Below, in pieces: positions 10,493 to 24,119 of a stretch of DNA of 64,000 nt (positions are counted from its first letter, which is position 1; the number at the start of each line of letters is the position of its first letter). This stretch comes from Tetrahymena thermophila SB210 (lineage: Eukaryota > Ciliophora > Oligohymenophorea > Hymenostomatida > Tetrahymenidae): assembly GCF_000189635.1 (NCBI RefSeq), contig NW_002476433.1, forward strand, positions 372,001 to 436,000. The letters are read 5' to 3'. Made by a program: the position numbers and the translations under genes. The notes beneath the pieces are model-generated. The model was not told where the DNA came from. It worked only from the letters and a program-made list of their open reading frames with translations, and made no database searches.

Positions 10493-13400
10493 TCATATAA
10501 CCATGTTTTTGCATTTTTAAGCAAGATCAGCATCCCATTCTTATGAGTATTTTTATAGATTCTAAACAATCCATTTATGGTTAACAACTTGATCCATGGT
10601 CATTCTCTTTGAGGGATCTCTTACAAGCAAGCTTTTAATGAAGTCTTTAGCTTCTTCTGATAAATAGTTAGGAATGTTTATATTCATCTGTTGATTATTT
10701 AAAAAATATATTTTACTTATTTTAAATAATTCAAATTTTAAAATTAAATTAATTACATTGAGAATATTAACTAAAATTTCATTCTTAGTTTCGTATTGGA
10801 AAGGAGACTTTCCAGTCAAGAGCTCAAAGGTCAATATACCTAAACTCCAAATGTCAACACTTTATCCATAAGCTTCTCCATTAACGATTTCAGGACTAAT
10901 ATAATCAATTGTACCACAGAATGTCTCTCTTCTATCATCTGGACAATAAACACTGCAACCGAAATCAGCAATTTTAAGGACTCCCTTTTGTTTGAATTAA
11001 GCATTAAAAAAAAAAATTAAAATAATTTATTTACAAATGACATGAGAATATTTTCTGGTTTAATATCTCTATGGATAATATGATAGCGATGTAGGTAAGT
11101 GAAAGCATCGCAAATTTATCTCATGTAAGCAGCTCCTTTGATTTCATCGAATCTTTAATTGGGCTATCTCTTTAATTCTTGATACAACTCCCCGTGTGAA
11201 GCATACTCTTGCACTAAATAAACAAATTCTTCATCATAATAAAATCCATACAGCTTAAGGATGTTTGGATGATTTGAGAATATTTAAATTTTAATTTCAT
11301 TTTCAAGATAATCTTCACTTTTATATTTGATAAGGACTTCCTTTTTTATCTTTTTCAGAGCAACAATCAATCCTGTGTTTAAATCCCTGCAAAAAATAAT
11401 TAAAAAAAAAATTTTTTTTCATGTTAAAATTAATAAAAATAATTTAAATTACTAAGCCATGTGAACTTCACTAAATTTACCGGTACCCAAGTGTTTACCA
11501 ATTTTGAAATTTTCTTTCTTAAAGAAATTGTTAAATAAAATGTGATCGTTTCTTGGGTTAGGTAATTTATATTTCTTCATAAATTTAGTTGGCAAAGGCA
11601 TTTATTTTACTTAAACTTAGACTGTCACTACAGCATTCTATCCTTCTGAATTTGTGTTTTGCAGAATTTTAGAAATATTGTTTCCTGCACTGAGATTATT
11701 TAGTGTATCACTTGAATGAAATTCCTATGTGTTTAGAGAATTTGCAAACTTGTGTTCAGAAAAACTGTTATTATTTAAGCTATTCTGATTTTTTAGGTAT
11801 TAAACTTTTTATGTGACTATTAAATTAGACTTTTATTGCTGCTCTTATGAAAATTTGCTTTCAATTGTGTTATTTTCAGGGAATATTAAGGGTCTTTTTG
11901 TTGTAACTGGAGAGTGACTTGAAGAGAAACCATAAGATTCGCGGTGAGCAGTGTTTGAAGAAGAGCTAGAAGTGAAGCTACCCTCAGCTCTATTTGAAGT
12001 GAAATCTAAGTTACCTGACTTATTAGGCTATAGTTGAGAAGAACTTGATTGAGAGGATGAGTAGCCATTATTTTAAAAAATACTATTTATTTTTTATGAG
12101 TTCTGCGATATTCCAAGTTCTCCCTTTTCAGATGATTTATTTGGTGAAATATTGCTAAAGGCACTTTTTTCTTAATCTTCTTTCTTTTTTGGTTTGAAGT
12201 GATGTGAAGAGCTAGGCTTTTTACCAGAGCTCTTTTTATTACTTTTTTATTGTAAAACATCATCTTTAGTGAATAGCATTCTTTCTTTCGGCTGTGGAGT
12301 TATAGGCTTGAGTAAATCATTAATATTGACATTTACAGGTGAAGCGTTACCACTATTTGATTAATGATATTTGTTGGTTGAAGATGTATTTTCACTTTTG
12401 AAATGCTATCCGACTTTATCTGGACTACCTTTAGAAAGTGTTTAAGCTGGAGGAGCAGGTAATTGAATATTAACATTACTTATATCAAATTTTTGGTTAG
12501 CGTGCGAACTTGGTAATACATTTTTTTATGCATCCAACAACTATTGAAAAGTTTTATTTGAATCAGATTGTTGAATTTACTTAATAGCTTATGATTCTTA
12601 AGGCAAAACTGAAAAATTACTAGTTTCGGTGTATTATTTTTTAGATTACCTTTCTTGCAAAAGAAGTGTCTTTTATTGAGAAGTAGATTAGTCATTTTCT
12701 AAACCATATAAGGTTTTTTTAATTTTTTCATAAAGCTCTTCATTTTATTTAACCATTTACTCATTTTGTTTGCTTCTTTTTTCATTACTTTATAATATTT
12801 TTGCAATTTTTTCATCTGAAATTATTCCATCATCACTTAAAATCTATTCTCCGTTTATGTTAAAAGCAGTCATTGCCATTTATAAGATTTTTGAATTATG
12901 TTCAAGTAAATCTTTTTATTTCAGAATGTCTTCAAGTCCTATTATATCGAAAGGATTGACTTATTTAGAAGTTTCATTGTTATGCTAAATATTTTTAGAA
13001 TTTGTGCTAACACTATTACTAAAAGGAGCTGGAGTTACAACTGGAGTGGAATCTTTATCAGCACCTTCAAATTTAGGGGAAACAAATATTTAAGCTGAAG
13101 TTGTAGAAGTTTAATCAATACTGAATGGGTTAGTAAAATAGTTAGGAGTATTTTACAAAATATTTTAATTTTATGTGGCACTTTTAAGTGCTGTTTATGT
13201 ATAATTTATGCTAGTAGCAGCTTTATTTAATTTTCTTTATAATTAATTAGAAGAATTATCTGCATCACCCGCTTTTATATTACTATCTGATGATTATGAA
13301 GAGCTATCTTTATTATTGCTACATTCTTCTGCTTTGCTTTAAAGATTTTAAACAGAGCTATTAAATGAGTTAATTAATCCAAGAGACTTGTAGTCATTAA

Positions 13401-16400
13401 CACTTGTATTTGCTTATTGATTTAATTGTGATATGGATTATTATTAATTTTGATCACTAGTAACACTCATATTGCTAAAACTTTAATTATTTGAGTTTTT
13501 ATTAGATTAATGCAGTGATGCTATTTAAGGTAAAATGCCAAATGATTCTTTGATATCTTAATTTTTGTCAAATTAAGAATTATTTTCTTACTAAGATTTT
13601 TAAATTTTTTCTATTTAGTTTTTTGAGTTTTATTAAGCTAAATTTAAGATATTGTCTTTAGATTTATTATTTATGTTGTTGGGATCATATAAAGGTGGTT
13701 TTTGATTATTTTGCTTATCAAATTATTCAGTACTTTATTAATAAAAAGCTAATTCATTCTTAATTTAGTAAATATTATTTTAATTTATGTCATTTTTGCT
13801 TTTAAAATTCTGTGATTGTGTTTTAAAATCTGTTTTATCATAGTAAATTTTAAGGCTTTCAGCTTAAAAAGACAACTTTCTTGGTGAAATTAAATTACTT
13901 TATTTCATAGGTATATTTGAATTAATAGAAATACTGTTACTTTTTTCTTCTCTTTTTTCAGGAAGTTTAGTGAAAATTTGAAATTCCACGCTTTAGTTTT
14001 TGGACAAAGGAGAAATTGTTGAAAATTTTGAAAGGTTTTAATTTTATTGGTACTCTGCTTCACTAGATCCTTAATTGCTGATCGACTTATTTCTTCCAAG
14101 AATTTCATCTAAATACTATGTGCTGGGAAGTTTTGTTGTTAAATTCAAATCTCTTTTGAATAACTCAACTGAATTGATAATACTATTCGCTCTATTGCTG
14201 TTTATACTCTAATTAAGCTATCTTTCTTCTTGTTTATTGGCTTTTCTGTTTAAATCTTCAGTAGGTTATGTTGGTAATTTTGTGCTAATATCATTAATTT
14301 TTTCGTTTTTGATAAAATCTTAGATATTGAATTCTCTTAATGAAGTTGAGTTTGCATTGTTACTGCTACTTCTAAAGCTACGATTCTATACTTCATTTTA
14401 TGACTATCTAGTCTCTCTTGGTTTGGCATTATTTTTTGAAGCCATAGCAGCAGTTGTAGTGTTTGAACCAGATGCTGCCTATTTATTGTTTAGTGTGCTT
14501 AAAATACTCTTAAATGAATCCTTAAAATAGCCTGATTCTTTTGTAGGTTAATCTTATTTTAATAATGGAGCTTAATTATTTGGTAAATTATCTATTGTAT
14601 TTTATATATTAATTGAAAATGTTTTAGCAGAATCTTTAGAGAAGCTTGTATTACTTTGGTTATTATTCTGAGTGCTGTTTTAACTTGAAATATTTTGAGG
14701 AGTGCCTGTATAATTTTAAAAATTGTTTGAGGCTATTTTAGAATGCATAGGAGAAGAACTATTAAAATGAGTATACTGAGGTACAGTAGTAGTATTACCA
14801 GTATTATTTTAATTACTTGCTTGTTAATTTGTATTATATGTAGGAAGGACAAATTGATTTGAAAAATTTTAGTTATAGAACCATTTGTTTAAATCCATTT
14901 AGTTGCTACTAATTTTACTTGAACTTTTCTCTTCAAGCAAATTTTATTTTTACTAATTTGTTTCTAAAGAAATCTTTCCTGCAAAGTTAAATGGAACCTC
15001 ATTATTTTTTTAATTATTACTGCTGGTTTTTTCAGCATTGAAGGAAAACTTTATTGTCTCTTGGTTAGCCTCGTATTAAAGAATTTCATTTTTTGAAGGT
15101 AGAGGAAAGTTGATGGCAATCGTGTTAGAGCGTTGTTTATCTTAACCATATTTATTTTTCCTAAGATTTGTTGGTATCATTTAATCAAGATAACTATAAT
15201 CTATATTTTTTTCTTAATAACTGGTGTTGTTTTTATTTTCATCAGTTTATTATTTTCCTGTTTCATAAGAAGGTTCAGAGACTAGTCTTTCTTTTATTTT
15301 CTATAAATTAGTTTCACTAAACTCACTGCTTACTTCGGATAATATTTTGTTTTTTGCTGCTTACATATTCTTAGACGTGAAGTCATACTTATAAATATCG
15401 ATTGGATTCTACTTTTGTGGTTGCTGAAATTAACTAGCTTTGTTTTCATTTTGATGACTTTGATTATAAAATATGCTATTCTTAAATGAATGATGGGTAT
15501 TTTGATTATTTGTTGGAGTTGCTCCTGCTGTTAGAGTTCCTGATGGAACATGAGATTTTAACTAATTTTATTAAGAATTCTTAGCTGAACCATCTGGTGA
15601 CTCTATAGCTGAGTTATTGGCAGCTGGATTTTTGCTAGTATATTAAAAATGTAGTAGTCTATCGCTAAAACTGTCTTGTACTTTCGAGGCAGGTACTTAA
15701 ATGCTGCTGATTTATTTAGATTAATTTTATCCTGTAATTGATTCAGTTAAGTTAATGACAGAATCTGCTAATAAAGCTGAAGAGCCGCTTAATTCTTACT
15801 TCTTCTCGCTTTCATTGATTTTAGATGTGTCCAAATTTAAATTATTCATTAGCGATTGTTTGTACTTCTAAAGCTATAAATCAAATTATGATTAAGTTAG
15901 GAGCTTTTTTTCTTTTTAATCACTCTTTTGTTGAAGGAGATTATTGGTGATGCTGCTTCCAATATCTTTATTTTATTGCTTAAGGCTTTCATTTGTATTT
16001 TCTAATTTTTTGCTATTTCTCATCTGCTATTTTGTATAATAAGATTCGTAAGGAATTACAGGAGTCAAATCACCTTAGAAAGACAACCTACTTTGTTTAT
16101 TTAATATATCAGTAGAGTTAGAGTGTCCTGATTATGTTGCTACAAACTAATTGATAAACTCCTTCTTAAATTGACTATTTGCTGCGCTATTAATGTCTTA
16201 CTACTTTTTAATTGCATCTATTTTATTTGCTACTAATTGCTTGATACTATTTTCTCCTAATGTTTATGATAACTTCATGCCTGCCTATTACTGCTAGCTA
16301 TTACTATTTGCTTAGTTATTAGTTGTCGTATCTGAACCCTTAGCAACCAAACTTTAAAGTTAACTTGATGAACTGGATCCGTTTAAGTGTATCATGCTTG

Positions 16401-16926
16401 ATTACCTCTGATGAGCATTTTTACGATAAGGCTCATAAGGTTCAACTGTTGTTAAATTTTATACATTTTAATTCAATTTTGTTGCACTGTTTTTAAGATT
16501 ATTTATATTTTCTATGCTAATTTAGCTATTTTATCCAAGCTACCCAAGAGAGGAAGGTTCACCTGGCTTTGAAACCTTAGGAATCATGGGTGGTAAGTTT
16601 GAAAAATTATTCTTTTGATCTACTTGGTTTGTATTTCCCTGATCGCCGATGCTTGCTAATTGATTTTTTAATGCTGCCTCTTCAGTTTTCAAAGAAGAGA
16701 TATTGCTAATGTTCGTATTAGTATATTAGCTATTCCCAAAGGAAGAGGGTGTGTGAGTCTAAGATGAACTTTTGGTTGTTTCCTTATACTATTAAATTAT
16801 CTTCTCAAGATACTTATTGCTATTATCTTGATTGCTTGAAGAATTATTTGGTGCCTCTTGTAGCTTTTAGTTTGATTGATCTTCCTTAGAAGAAGTAGCT
16901 AATTGATAAGATTGTTGCTGACTCAT
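10493..16926 (-). CDS. giant Aurora-type protein kinase
   Basis: Four exons (11453-16926, 11035-11386, 10757-10984, 10493-10687) join in frame to 2,082 residues. Residues 1 to about 1,800 are low-complexity, rich in Gln, Asn and Ser, with no recognised domain. The kinase domain spans about 1806-2065: glycine loop GKHLGTGKFSEVH, VALKK lysine (1836), HRDIKPEN (1930-1937), DFG (1949-1951) and the activation loop RRETFCGTIDYISPE, then DPSKRMTMDQVVNHKWI. The RRxT-x-CGT loop and the surrounding ADFGCSVYCPDDRR segment are Aurora-like, and Thr1963 matches the autophosphorylated Thr288 of Aurora A. Aurora kinases phosphorylate chromatin and spindle proteins in mitosis. Typical family members are only 300-450 residues long, so the extension is exceptional. 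Exon 1 is about 5.5 kb; its frame agrees at 16926, 14109 and 11601. A relation to other Ser/Thr kinases with similar loops is possible but less likely. Confidence 0.85.
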
Positions 16927-19900
16927 ATTATTTTATTTATGTGTAGCTTATAAAAAAAATTAGTCTACTTTTGATTTTTAATTATTATTAAGACAATCAA
17001 AAAATGAAAAAATTAAAAAAATAACAAACAAATTAAAGTTATTTAATATTTATTTTTTTTGTTTCTTTTTTTTGTATCAGAAAGAATTAAACTAAAAGCT
17101 AAGAATATGAAATTTGTTTATTTATTTATTTGATTGATAGATAGATAAATATATTGAATAAATGAATACATACAATCTTCTTCTTTGTTTATTTGACAAT
17201 TTGTTTTTTGTTAGTTTGTTTATTTATTTGTTAGTTAGTTAGTTGTTTCTTTGATTTTTCTTTTTTTCTAATTTGTAAAATCAATCTGCCTCTAATTTTT
17301 CTAAACTTATATAATGAATGAATGAATGCTTGATTAAATCTTTCATTTTAATAATTGAATTTAAATTTTAATCAAATTTTTCATCTTTTCCCATTAATTA
17401 ATTATTCTCTTAATTTTTGTATGAATCGGATTCAATTTTTATATATATTTATTGACTTAATAATCTGGTTCCTGCTCTAATTATATCATTTATTATTTAT
17501 GTTTTATTGACAATTTCATTTCATTCTTCTTATTTATTGAATAAATAAATTCAATATTTTTAATTTGACTAAATGCCACCAATAAAAGTTAATATATTGA
17601 TTTTACTATGGATAATATGATAGATATTATACTAAATTGCCATTAATTTAAAAATTGGCTGTTTAGCTTTTAAATGAGAGAAAAGTTTTAAGGTTTTATT
17701 CTGGAAAAAGTAATCTAATTATTCTTTTTTTCTAAAAAGAAAATCGTTACATTCATAACATAAAAATAGATTTTCTCTATAGTAATTGAATTGCTTATAA
17801 TAAAAATCTATTTGAGATTAATTTTTCACTCAAGTAATGAGCGGTTATTTGCGGAAATTAATAAATTTATGATTATAGCTTTTATCAATAATCACAAATT
17901 AACCCTAACTTTTAGATTTCTTTAAATTTATTCTGGCATATATTAATTATTTACAATATTTTATATTAAAAGTCCCTCCATAAAAGCTTTTTGATAGGTA
18001 TAGAATTTTTTTTTTTATTAACCTTCTAAAGGTTGAATACTCTTTAAGTTATTTATTAGAATTACAATTTTTTAAAGTAGTTATTATTCTAACAAAAAGG
18101 CGAAAAAAGAAATATTTATTAATCTAATTTTGATACAAAATATTGTTTTTATAAAAGCAATTAATTCAATTTTGTATTTTTTACTTTTAAAAAGTTAAAG
18201 TTTTAATATATTTATTTATTATTTGAAAAAAATAAATTAAAAAATAATTAAGTGTTTTTAAAAATCTGAATATCTTTAAAACAATATTTAAAAAACTATA
18301 AATAATTACTTAAAATTGAGTTTAGATATTCTAACTTAGTATTTTGCAATTGATTTTGAATTTTCTCTTTGATATTTAGTCATCTAAATCTTATATAATT
18401 TAATTCAATAATTATCATCAAAAATATTTGCACAAAATAAAAAAGATAAAAAACAACTTTTTTGATTACAAATAAAAATTAATCCATTCAATAAATTTTA
18501 TTCTGCTTAAATATTATTTTAAATACATATTTACTGGTAAAAGAGTTATTTTTCTCAAAATAAATTACAAGATTTTTAAAAAACAGTAAAATCTCGAAAA
18601 ATTTATCTATGAAAATTAATATTTATATTTTCTATTATAAAATGTATTTAAAAAGTTTTAATTTATTAGATATTCTTAGCTTTACAGTTTTTTACAAGTT
18701 TTAATTCAAAATTTTTAAAAATATACTTTTATTTATCAGAAATAATCAAAAGATATTTACAGAGCTAATTTGTAGCATTAATGATGTAAAATTATTTAGT
18801 CATTAAAATAAAAAAATTTAAACACAATCAGTATTATGTTATTATTTTTACAATTTATTTTTATGCATTTAAGAATTTTAGAAAGAATTATTTTCATTTA
18901 TTTTTAAAAATAAATTAGAATACCAAAAAGACTAATTTTATTTTTAGCAGTTGTTTTTTCAATTTTAATTATTTTTAAATTAAAATTAATGTTTAATATA
19001 TCTTGATATTTTATTTAAATAAAATTAATAGCAATAAATTTTTATTTTATATATTATTTAAAGCTTATTTAAATGAATAAAAATTAATTAATTTTAATTC
19101 TAATTATTTAAATTTTTTAAATAGACTGTATATTCTTATTTAAACCCTACAATTTTCTAGAAAATTTACAATTTAAAGGGCTAAAATTTTTAAACTTTGA
19201 GTCTTAAAATATTTTAGTGGAAATAAAAGAAACTTACAATAATTTATTAATAATAATCCTATTATGATTGTTTTACTTAATATTCATTAAGTAAGTTAAT
19301 TAAAAAATAAATAGAATTGTTAATCAAATAATAATGTGTTAATTATAATATTTTATATCACTTTTATTATTGGTCTCTCTTTAAATATCTAAGATATTTA
19401 TTTAAGGGGTTTCATTATGAAAAGCTTATTATTTAGTAAGGTTTATCAAAGAATAATTAAGGTAAAGAGAAATAAATTTAATCTTAAGATTTATTATTTT
19501 GTTTTTATTTGAGTTTTAAATTTTAGAATTTTATTTGAAAAAGTTTTAACTATTTTTAAAAAAAAATTTAAATAATGTTTAAGATCAGGAAAAGAATGAA
19601 ATAATATTATTGAAGATTTATATAAAAATTAAACTATTAATTATATTTAATTGCATTTTATAAAAATAATTTTAACTTTAAATTTTTATTTAATAATTGA
19701 ATTATCGAATTAAATATTTTTAAAATTATTAACTAATTAATTTTAATACTTAGATTAATTGTTAATTATTTATTGATCTTTAATAGTTTAAGAAATTTAT
19801 TTCAAATAATTAATTATTAAAAATAAATCGAAGAAATTAAGTCAGATTAAGTTAAAAATATTTTGTGAATTAATTAAAATACTTGAAATATAGATTGTTT

Positions 19901-19950
19901 GTTATTAAAAGATATTTTATTTATTTTATAATATAAAATTATTTATAGTT
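16927..19950. other. 3 kb intergenic, no gene seen
   Basis: Very AT-rich DNA upstream of the kinase gene and downstream of the kinase-like zinc-finger gene. It has GATA/TTAG/GAAT short runs near 17130-17330, then long A and T stretches. No motif-bearing reading frame, tRNA or hairpin could be supported. Confidence 0.5.
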
Positions 19951-21970
19951 TCAACAATTTATTTATTTTAATGCAGTTTCAAATACACCTTAGATGGTCT
20001 CTTAGCCATTTAGATAAACTATTTTTTTTGAGTTATCAGTTTCGGTACTCTAATAAGTTTCAAGTTTTTTCTTATAGATTTGATATTCAGGAATAATTGT
20101 ATTCCAAAAGTAGTGTTCAGGTACAGCAGTTGTTCTCATTCTGCGGACATACATAGTCATTTCTTCAACTTCTAAGAAGAACTTAACATCACAGATGTTT
20201 CTCATCCATTCTTCGCAGAATAATTACAATCCTTCAATAATGACATAACCACCACGAACTTTCTTCTTGTTGATTTCTCTCATTACAAATTCCTTGAATG
20301 CATGCCAGTCAATTGATTCTTGGCTTTCCCAGTTACCATTAAGTTGAGAGTATATCTTATTTTTATCAAAGAATTAGTCTTAGTGTAAAATATCTGCATT
20401 TAATGCCACAGAAAGTTATTAACATAATGTACTCTTTCCACAACGGGTGCTACCAGAAATACCTATTTAAATTAATAAATAATTATTTAATATTTTTGAG
20501 AATTTTAATTTTTCTTTGAAAAAACTAATAAATAATGCTTTTTTAAGTTCTACTTGTCTTAATTTATTATTTATTTATTTTTGAAATATTTTTTTATTTT
20601 AGAAAGTAATTACCAATCACGTAAAGAGGAGAGACTTAGGTAGGTGAATATATGATTTCAGCTATAACTGAATTGCAGTTGCTAAGCTATTCAGCACTTG
20701 TAATTAGATGATGATGCTCAGCATGACGAAGTTGAATCTAGACACGTTCTGCAACCTTAAAGTTGAAGTACTTAAAAACTATGTCTACAATAGTTTCTAA
20801 GGAGTCAATTTGAGATTTCTTGCAGTCTATGATAGAGAATTTCTTGGGAAGATCTTTCTAACGAGAACATAAAATCTTAAAATTGTCAGCATCTGATTCA
20901 TACTTTTTAATTTCTAAAATTTATAAAATATCTACTTCGCTACACATTAATTCCCTAATTGATTCTTCTATTCTCTTGCAATTATCTAAAATTTCTATTT
21001 CATGCTTGTTGAAGAATGTTTTAATTGTCTAAGATTTTATGTTCATCTCTTCAAGATGATTTTTGAAATTGTTTTCGAATGAACTATCTTCATGTTAGTA
21101 CACCATCAATGAAAAATAAGTAACTAAATCACTTAATTATTTTTCATTGTTGACTGAGCAAAAGCTCTTAATGTTCTCTAAAAATGTCTATAAATTTATT
21201 AGAAAACAATTAATAAAGAATAAGAAAAACCAGTAATGTAATTAGAATAAATTAAAAAAATATCTTCACATATTAATTATAATCATATTTATAACATTGC
21301 CATTTATTAATACTACTTTATAAGCTTTAATAGAAATGCACTAAATATTCAATAATAGAATTATTCAAAATAAAAATTATATCATTTTTGTTGTTTTTAT
21401 TTATCTTAACTAAAAGGAATTATTTAATTTCATATTTATTCAATCAAAAAAAAAAAATTTTTTAACATGTTTCAATGTAAATTGTGTAGAAGCATGTTAA
21501 CAATAATGATTTAATATGATCTAATTAAAGCTTAACCAAAAAAATAAAAGTTTCTAAAGAAATGTAATTTATTGAATATGATTAAAAATGAAGTTAAGTC
21601 TAAATTTTACCTCGATTTTGTTTAGAATCTTATTCGAATAATCTTTGTTGAAGGAGTGCAATTTGATAAGAGCTTCAATTTCTTGATTGAACTTTTTTTA
21701 GATTTCGATGAGGTTTGATACAAGAGAGTTGTACTTATTGTCTACATCGTCTTAGAAGTATTTAATTTCCTAAATGAGCATCTAGCTTACCTCACTGATT
21801 TCTTGATTGTTGTTTAGACACTCTTGGAATTATTTAAGTGGTAAGTTGTAGTGGCCATTATGTTATTCTTGGACACATTGCTAGCAGATCAAACCTTTGT
21901 GCTTGCATTAAAGAGATAAGCAGAGGGTTTCTCTTTGGTTTTCAGGATGGAAAGCGCAGGAGCTAATCAT
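19951..21970 (-). CDS. B-box-like zinc finger fused to NRK-like kinase
   Basis: Three exons (21611-21970, 20614-21187, 19951-20462) join in frame to 481 residues. Residues 4-50 hold a B-box-like Cys/His array (CAFHPENQRE, then CLSLQCKHKG, CQQC and HNGH). About 250 residues of predicted helix or coiled coil follow. The C-terminal 170 residues are a P-loop kinase: Walker A GISGSTRCGKST (312-323), then ILHQDQFFDK, then VIIEGLQLFCEEW. This order and length fit nicotinamide riboside kinase, a relative of uridine kinase that phosphorylates nicotinamide riboside on the NAD salvage route. B-boxes normally occur in TRIM-type ubiquitin ligases, so this pairing is unusual. Splice junctions carry the fusion: the second intron cuts the first glycine codon of the P-loop. 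An annotation error joining two genes is unlikely, because the frame continues and no stop or start separates them. Confidence 0.75.
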
Positions 21971-22323
21971 TTTGCTTTTTTCTTTCTTTCAAAGTTTGTT
22001 TTTGTAGAGTTTTTAAAAATATTTTTTATAAAGTTTTATGGTAAATTTTTTGGTGCTATCTAATGTTTATAATTATGAATTGTGTGTGACTGATGATAAT
22101 TGATTATTTTATTTATTATAAAAAGATTTGCTTTGTTGCTAGATTAGAAACGATTTTTTAATATTAAAATTGTAATTGGTTGCTTTTTCTTTCTAAAAGA
22201 AATTTATTAAAATTAAATAATTATAAAATTTTCAAAAGAATTGTATGTCTTTTTAATATTAATTTCAATATACAAAGAAAAGTTTTCTTAATTTACAAAA
22301 CAAACATATTCAAGCTACATGAA
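21971..22323. other. intergenic upstream of the zinc-finger kinase gene
   Basis: Short AT-rich interval 5' of the gene starting at 21970 and of a possible small plus-strand gene. It would be a shared upstream region if both are real. No specific element was recognised. Confidence 0.35.
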
Positions 22324-22554
22324 ATGAATAAGCTAAAAACTAATTATGAGGATACTCACAATTTTTATAGTCTCGATCCATTAAATTACGACTAAATGAA
22401 TTTGCTCCTAGCAAATTACTGTAATAAGTATTAGCTAAATTAAAAAACTCAACATTTTCTAGGTATAAGGCTGCTTCTTCCTATAAAATCACTGATAGAA
22501 AAATTCTATATGTCACTTGAACAACACTTTCTAGCTCACTTAGCAAATTAATGA
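22324..22554 (+). CDS. possible small protein, 76 residues
   Basis: A plus-strand frame from ATG 22324 to TGA, with TAA/TAG as Gln, would encode MNKLKTNYEDTHNFYS... ending LEQHFLAHLANQ. The stretch has a somewhat lower A+T content than the DNA on either side and a mixed amino-acid composition, which is the main argument for it. No family was recognised, and open runs of this length are common by chance with a single stop codon. Alternative splicing out of a short segment after HFLG is conceivable but gives no clearer product. Confidence 0.25.
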
Positions 22555-24119
22555 TAGACAATAAATTAAATTGGTATAAACACTCTTTTCTTATAGTAAT
22601 CTGCTTGATATCTTAATTAATCACATGCTTGTTTCCTAAAAAACCATTTGGGGGTCGACATTAAACAATAAAAATTATAATTTAAATTAGATGTAAATAA
22701 ATAAATAAAAAATTACTTAACTTTTGATTTTAAATACAATAAAATAAATGAATAATTATTGATATGAAAATTAAATATACAAATTTTTTCCTTTGAAAGT
22801 AAAAACGCTGATTAATCCTAAAGATATTTATATTAATTAATTAGTAAAATATTAAATATTTTTTATCCACACCTAATAAGAATTTGATGCATTATTAAGT
22901 TTCTTTAATTTTCATTATTTTATAAATCTGAGCATATTTTTTATTTAAATAAAACCAAAATATTTAAATTATTTTTGATTCATTAAAGAATAAATCTTTA
23001 AATTAAAATATAAAAAATTTCCTCAATGATAAATATTAAAAACCATTGAAAACACTCACTCATTTATTTTTTTAATCCTTGATCAAATTGAATTTCAAAT
23101 AAAAAAAACAATATTTATTTCCTATCTGTTAAATACTTTTATGTGATTTATAAAAAAAGAGTTTTTTCTAATTAAATAAATTATTTTCAGAAACTCTAAA
23201 AATATAAAATTAAAAAAATGAAATTATTATTTGTATAAACATTTCATTTTTCTCTAATTTCAAAATAATTTAAGTTATAAAAATAAGTTTTTTAAAATGA
23301 AAATTTAGTTAAGTCAAAATTAATTCACGTTTTCTCTCATGAATAAAAAATAGTTAAGGAAGTAAATAGTAAAATAAAATATTTATAAGAAGATTGAGGA
23401 TATTTAACTATCATAAATATTATATATTTATTTCATTCGTAAAAAAAAATAATAAATTGAATTAATTTTATTTATAAACTTTTAACTAAAGATTGATAAT
23501 TCAATAATATTAAATTTTAAATAATTTTTTGATTAAATTCAAAAAATTTATTGATATTATTATCTATTAAGAAATAGGAAAATATTTTTTTAATATTTTT
23601 AAAAGTTAATCTATTAACAAAAGAATATCACCATAAAGGGTTGTTAAATTTAAATAGTTAAATAGTGATATAATCTAATACAATTAAATATTTTAAATTA
23701 TATTAATTATTTAAATATTTAATTAAAAATTTTAAGTTTAAAAAATGCATTTATTAAAATAATTAATTTCGTTTTTAGAAACATTTTTACTTTGAGATAT
23801 ATTGTTTGTTTGTTTAACGTGATATTAAGTTTTTATAAAAAAAAATATTGAGTCAATTTAAAATACAAAAAAGACTTGAGGTAAATTTTATTTATTTGTT
23901 TCTTGGTCAAATTTTTTAACAAAATCATATTATTTTTTAATAAATTAAATAATACTTTTATCATAAATTTTTGGAGTTAAGATTTTAATTCATTTTTGGC
24001 CTTTAAAGTGCAAATAGAACAAGATATAAAATATATATTTGTATTTTAATATCGTTATTTTGCATTAAAGTATAATTTTTATAATATTGCTAAAACTTGC
24101 TTTTATTTTTAAAGGTTTC
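22555..24119. other. intergenic, no gene seen
   Basis: About 1.6 kb of extremely AT-rich DNA downstream of elongation factor 1-gamma, with many A/T homopolymers. Nothing else could be supported. Confidence 0.5.

Noticed and set aside
10562-10834. Reading the kinase C-terminus as one continuous 90-residue exon.
   Set aside because: The segment between ILN and MNINIPNYL does not fit a kinase and has a GTAATT donor and CAACAG acceptor; removing it keeps the frame and restores the domain.
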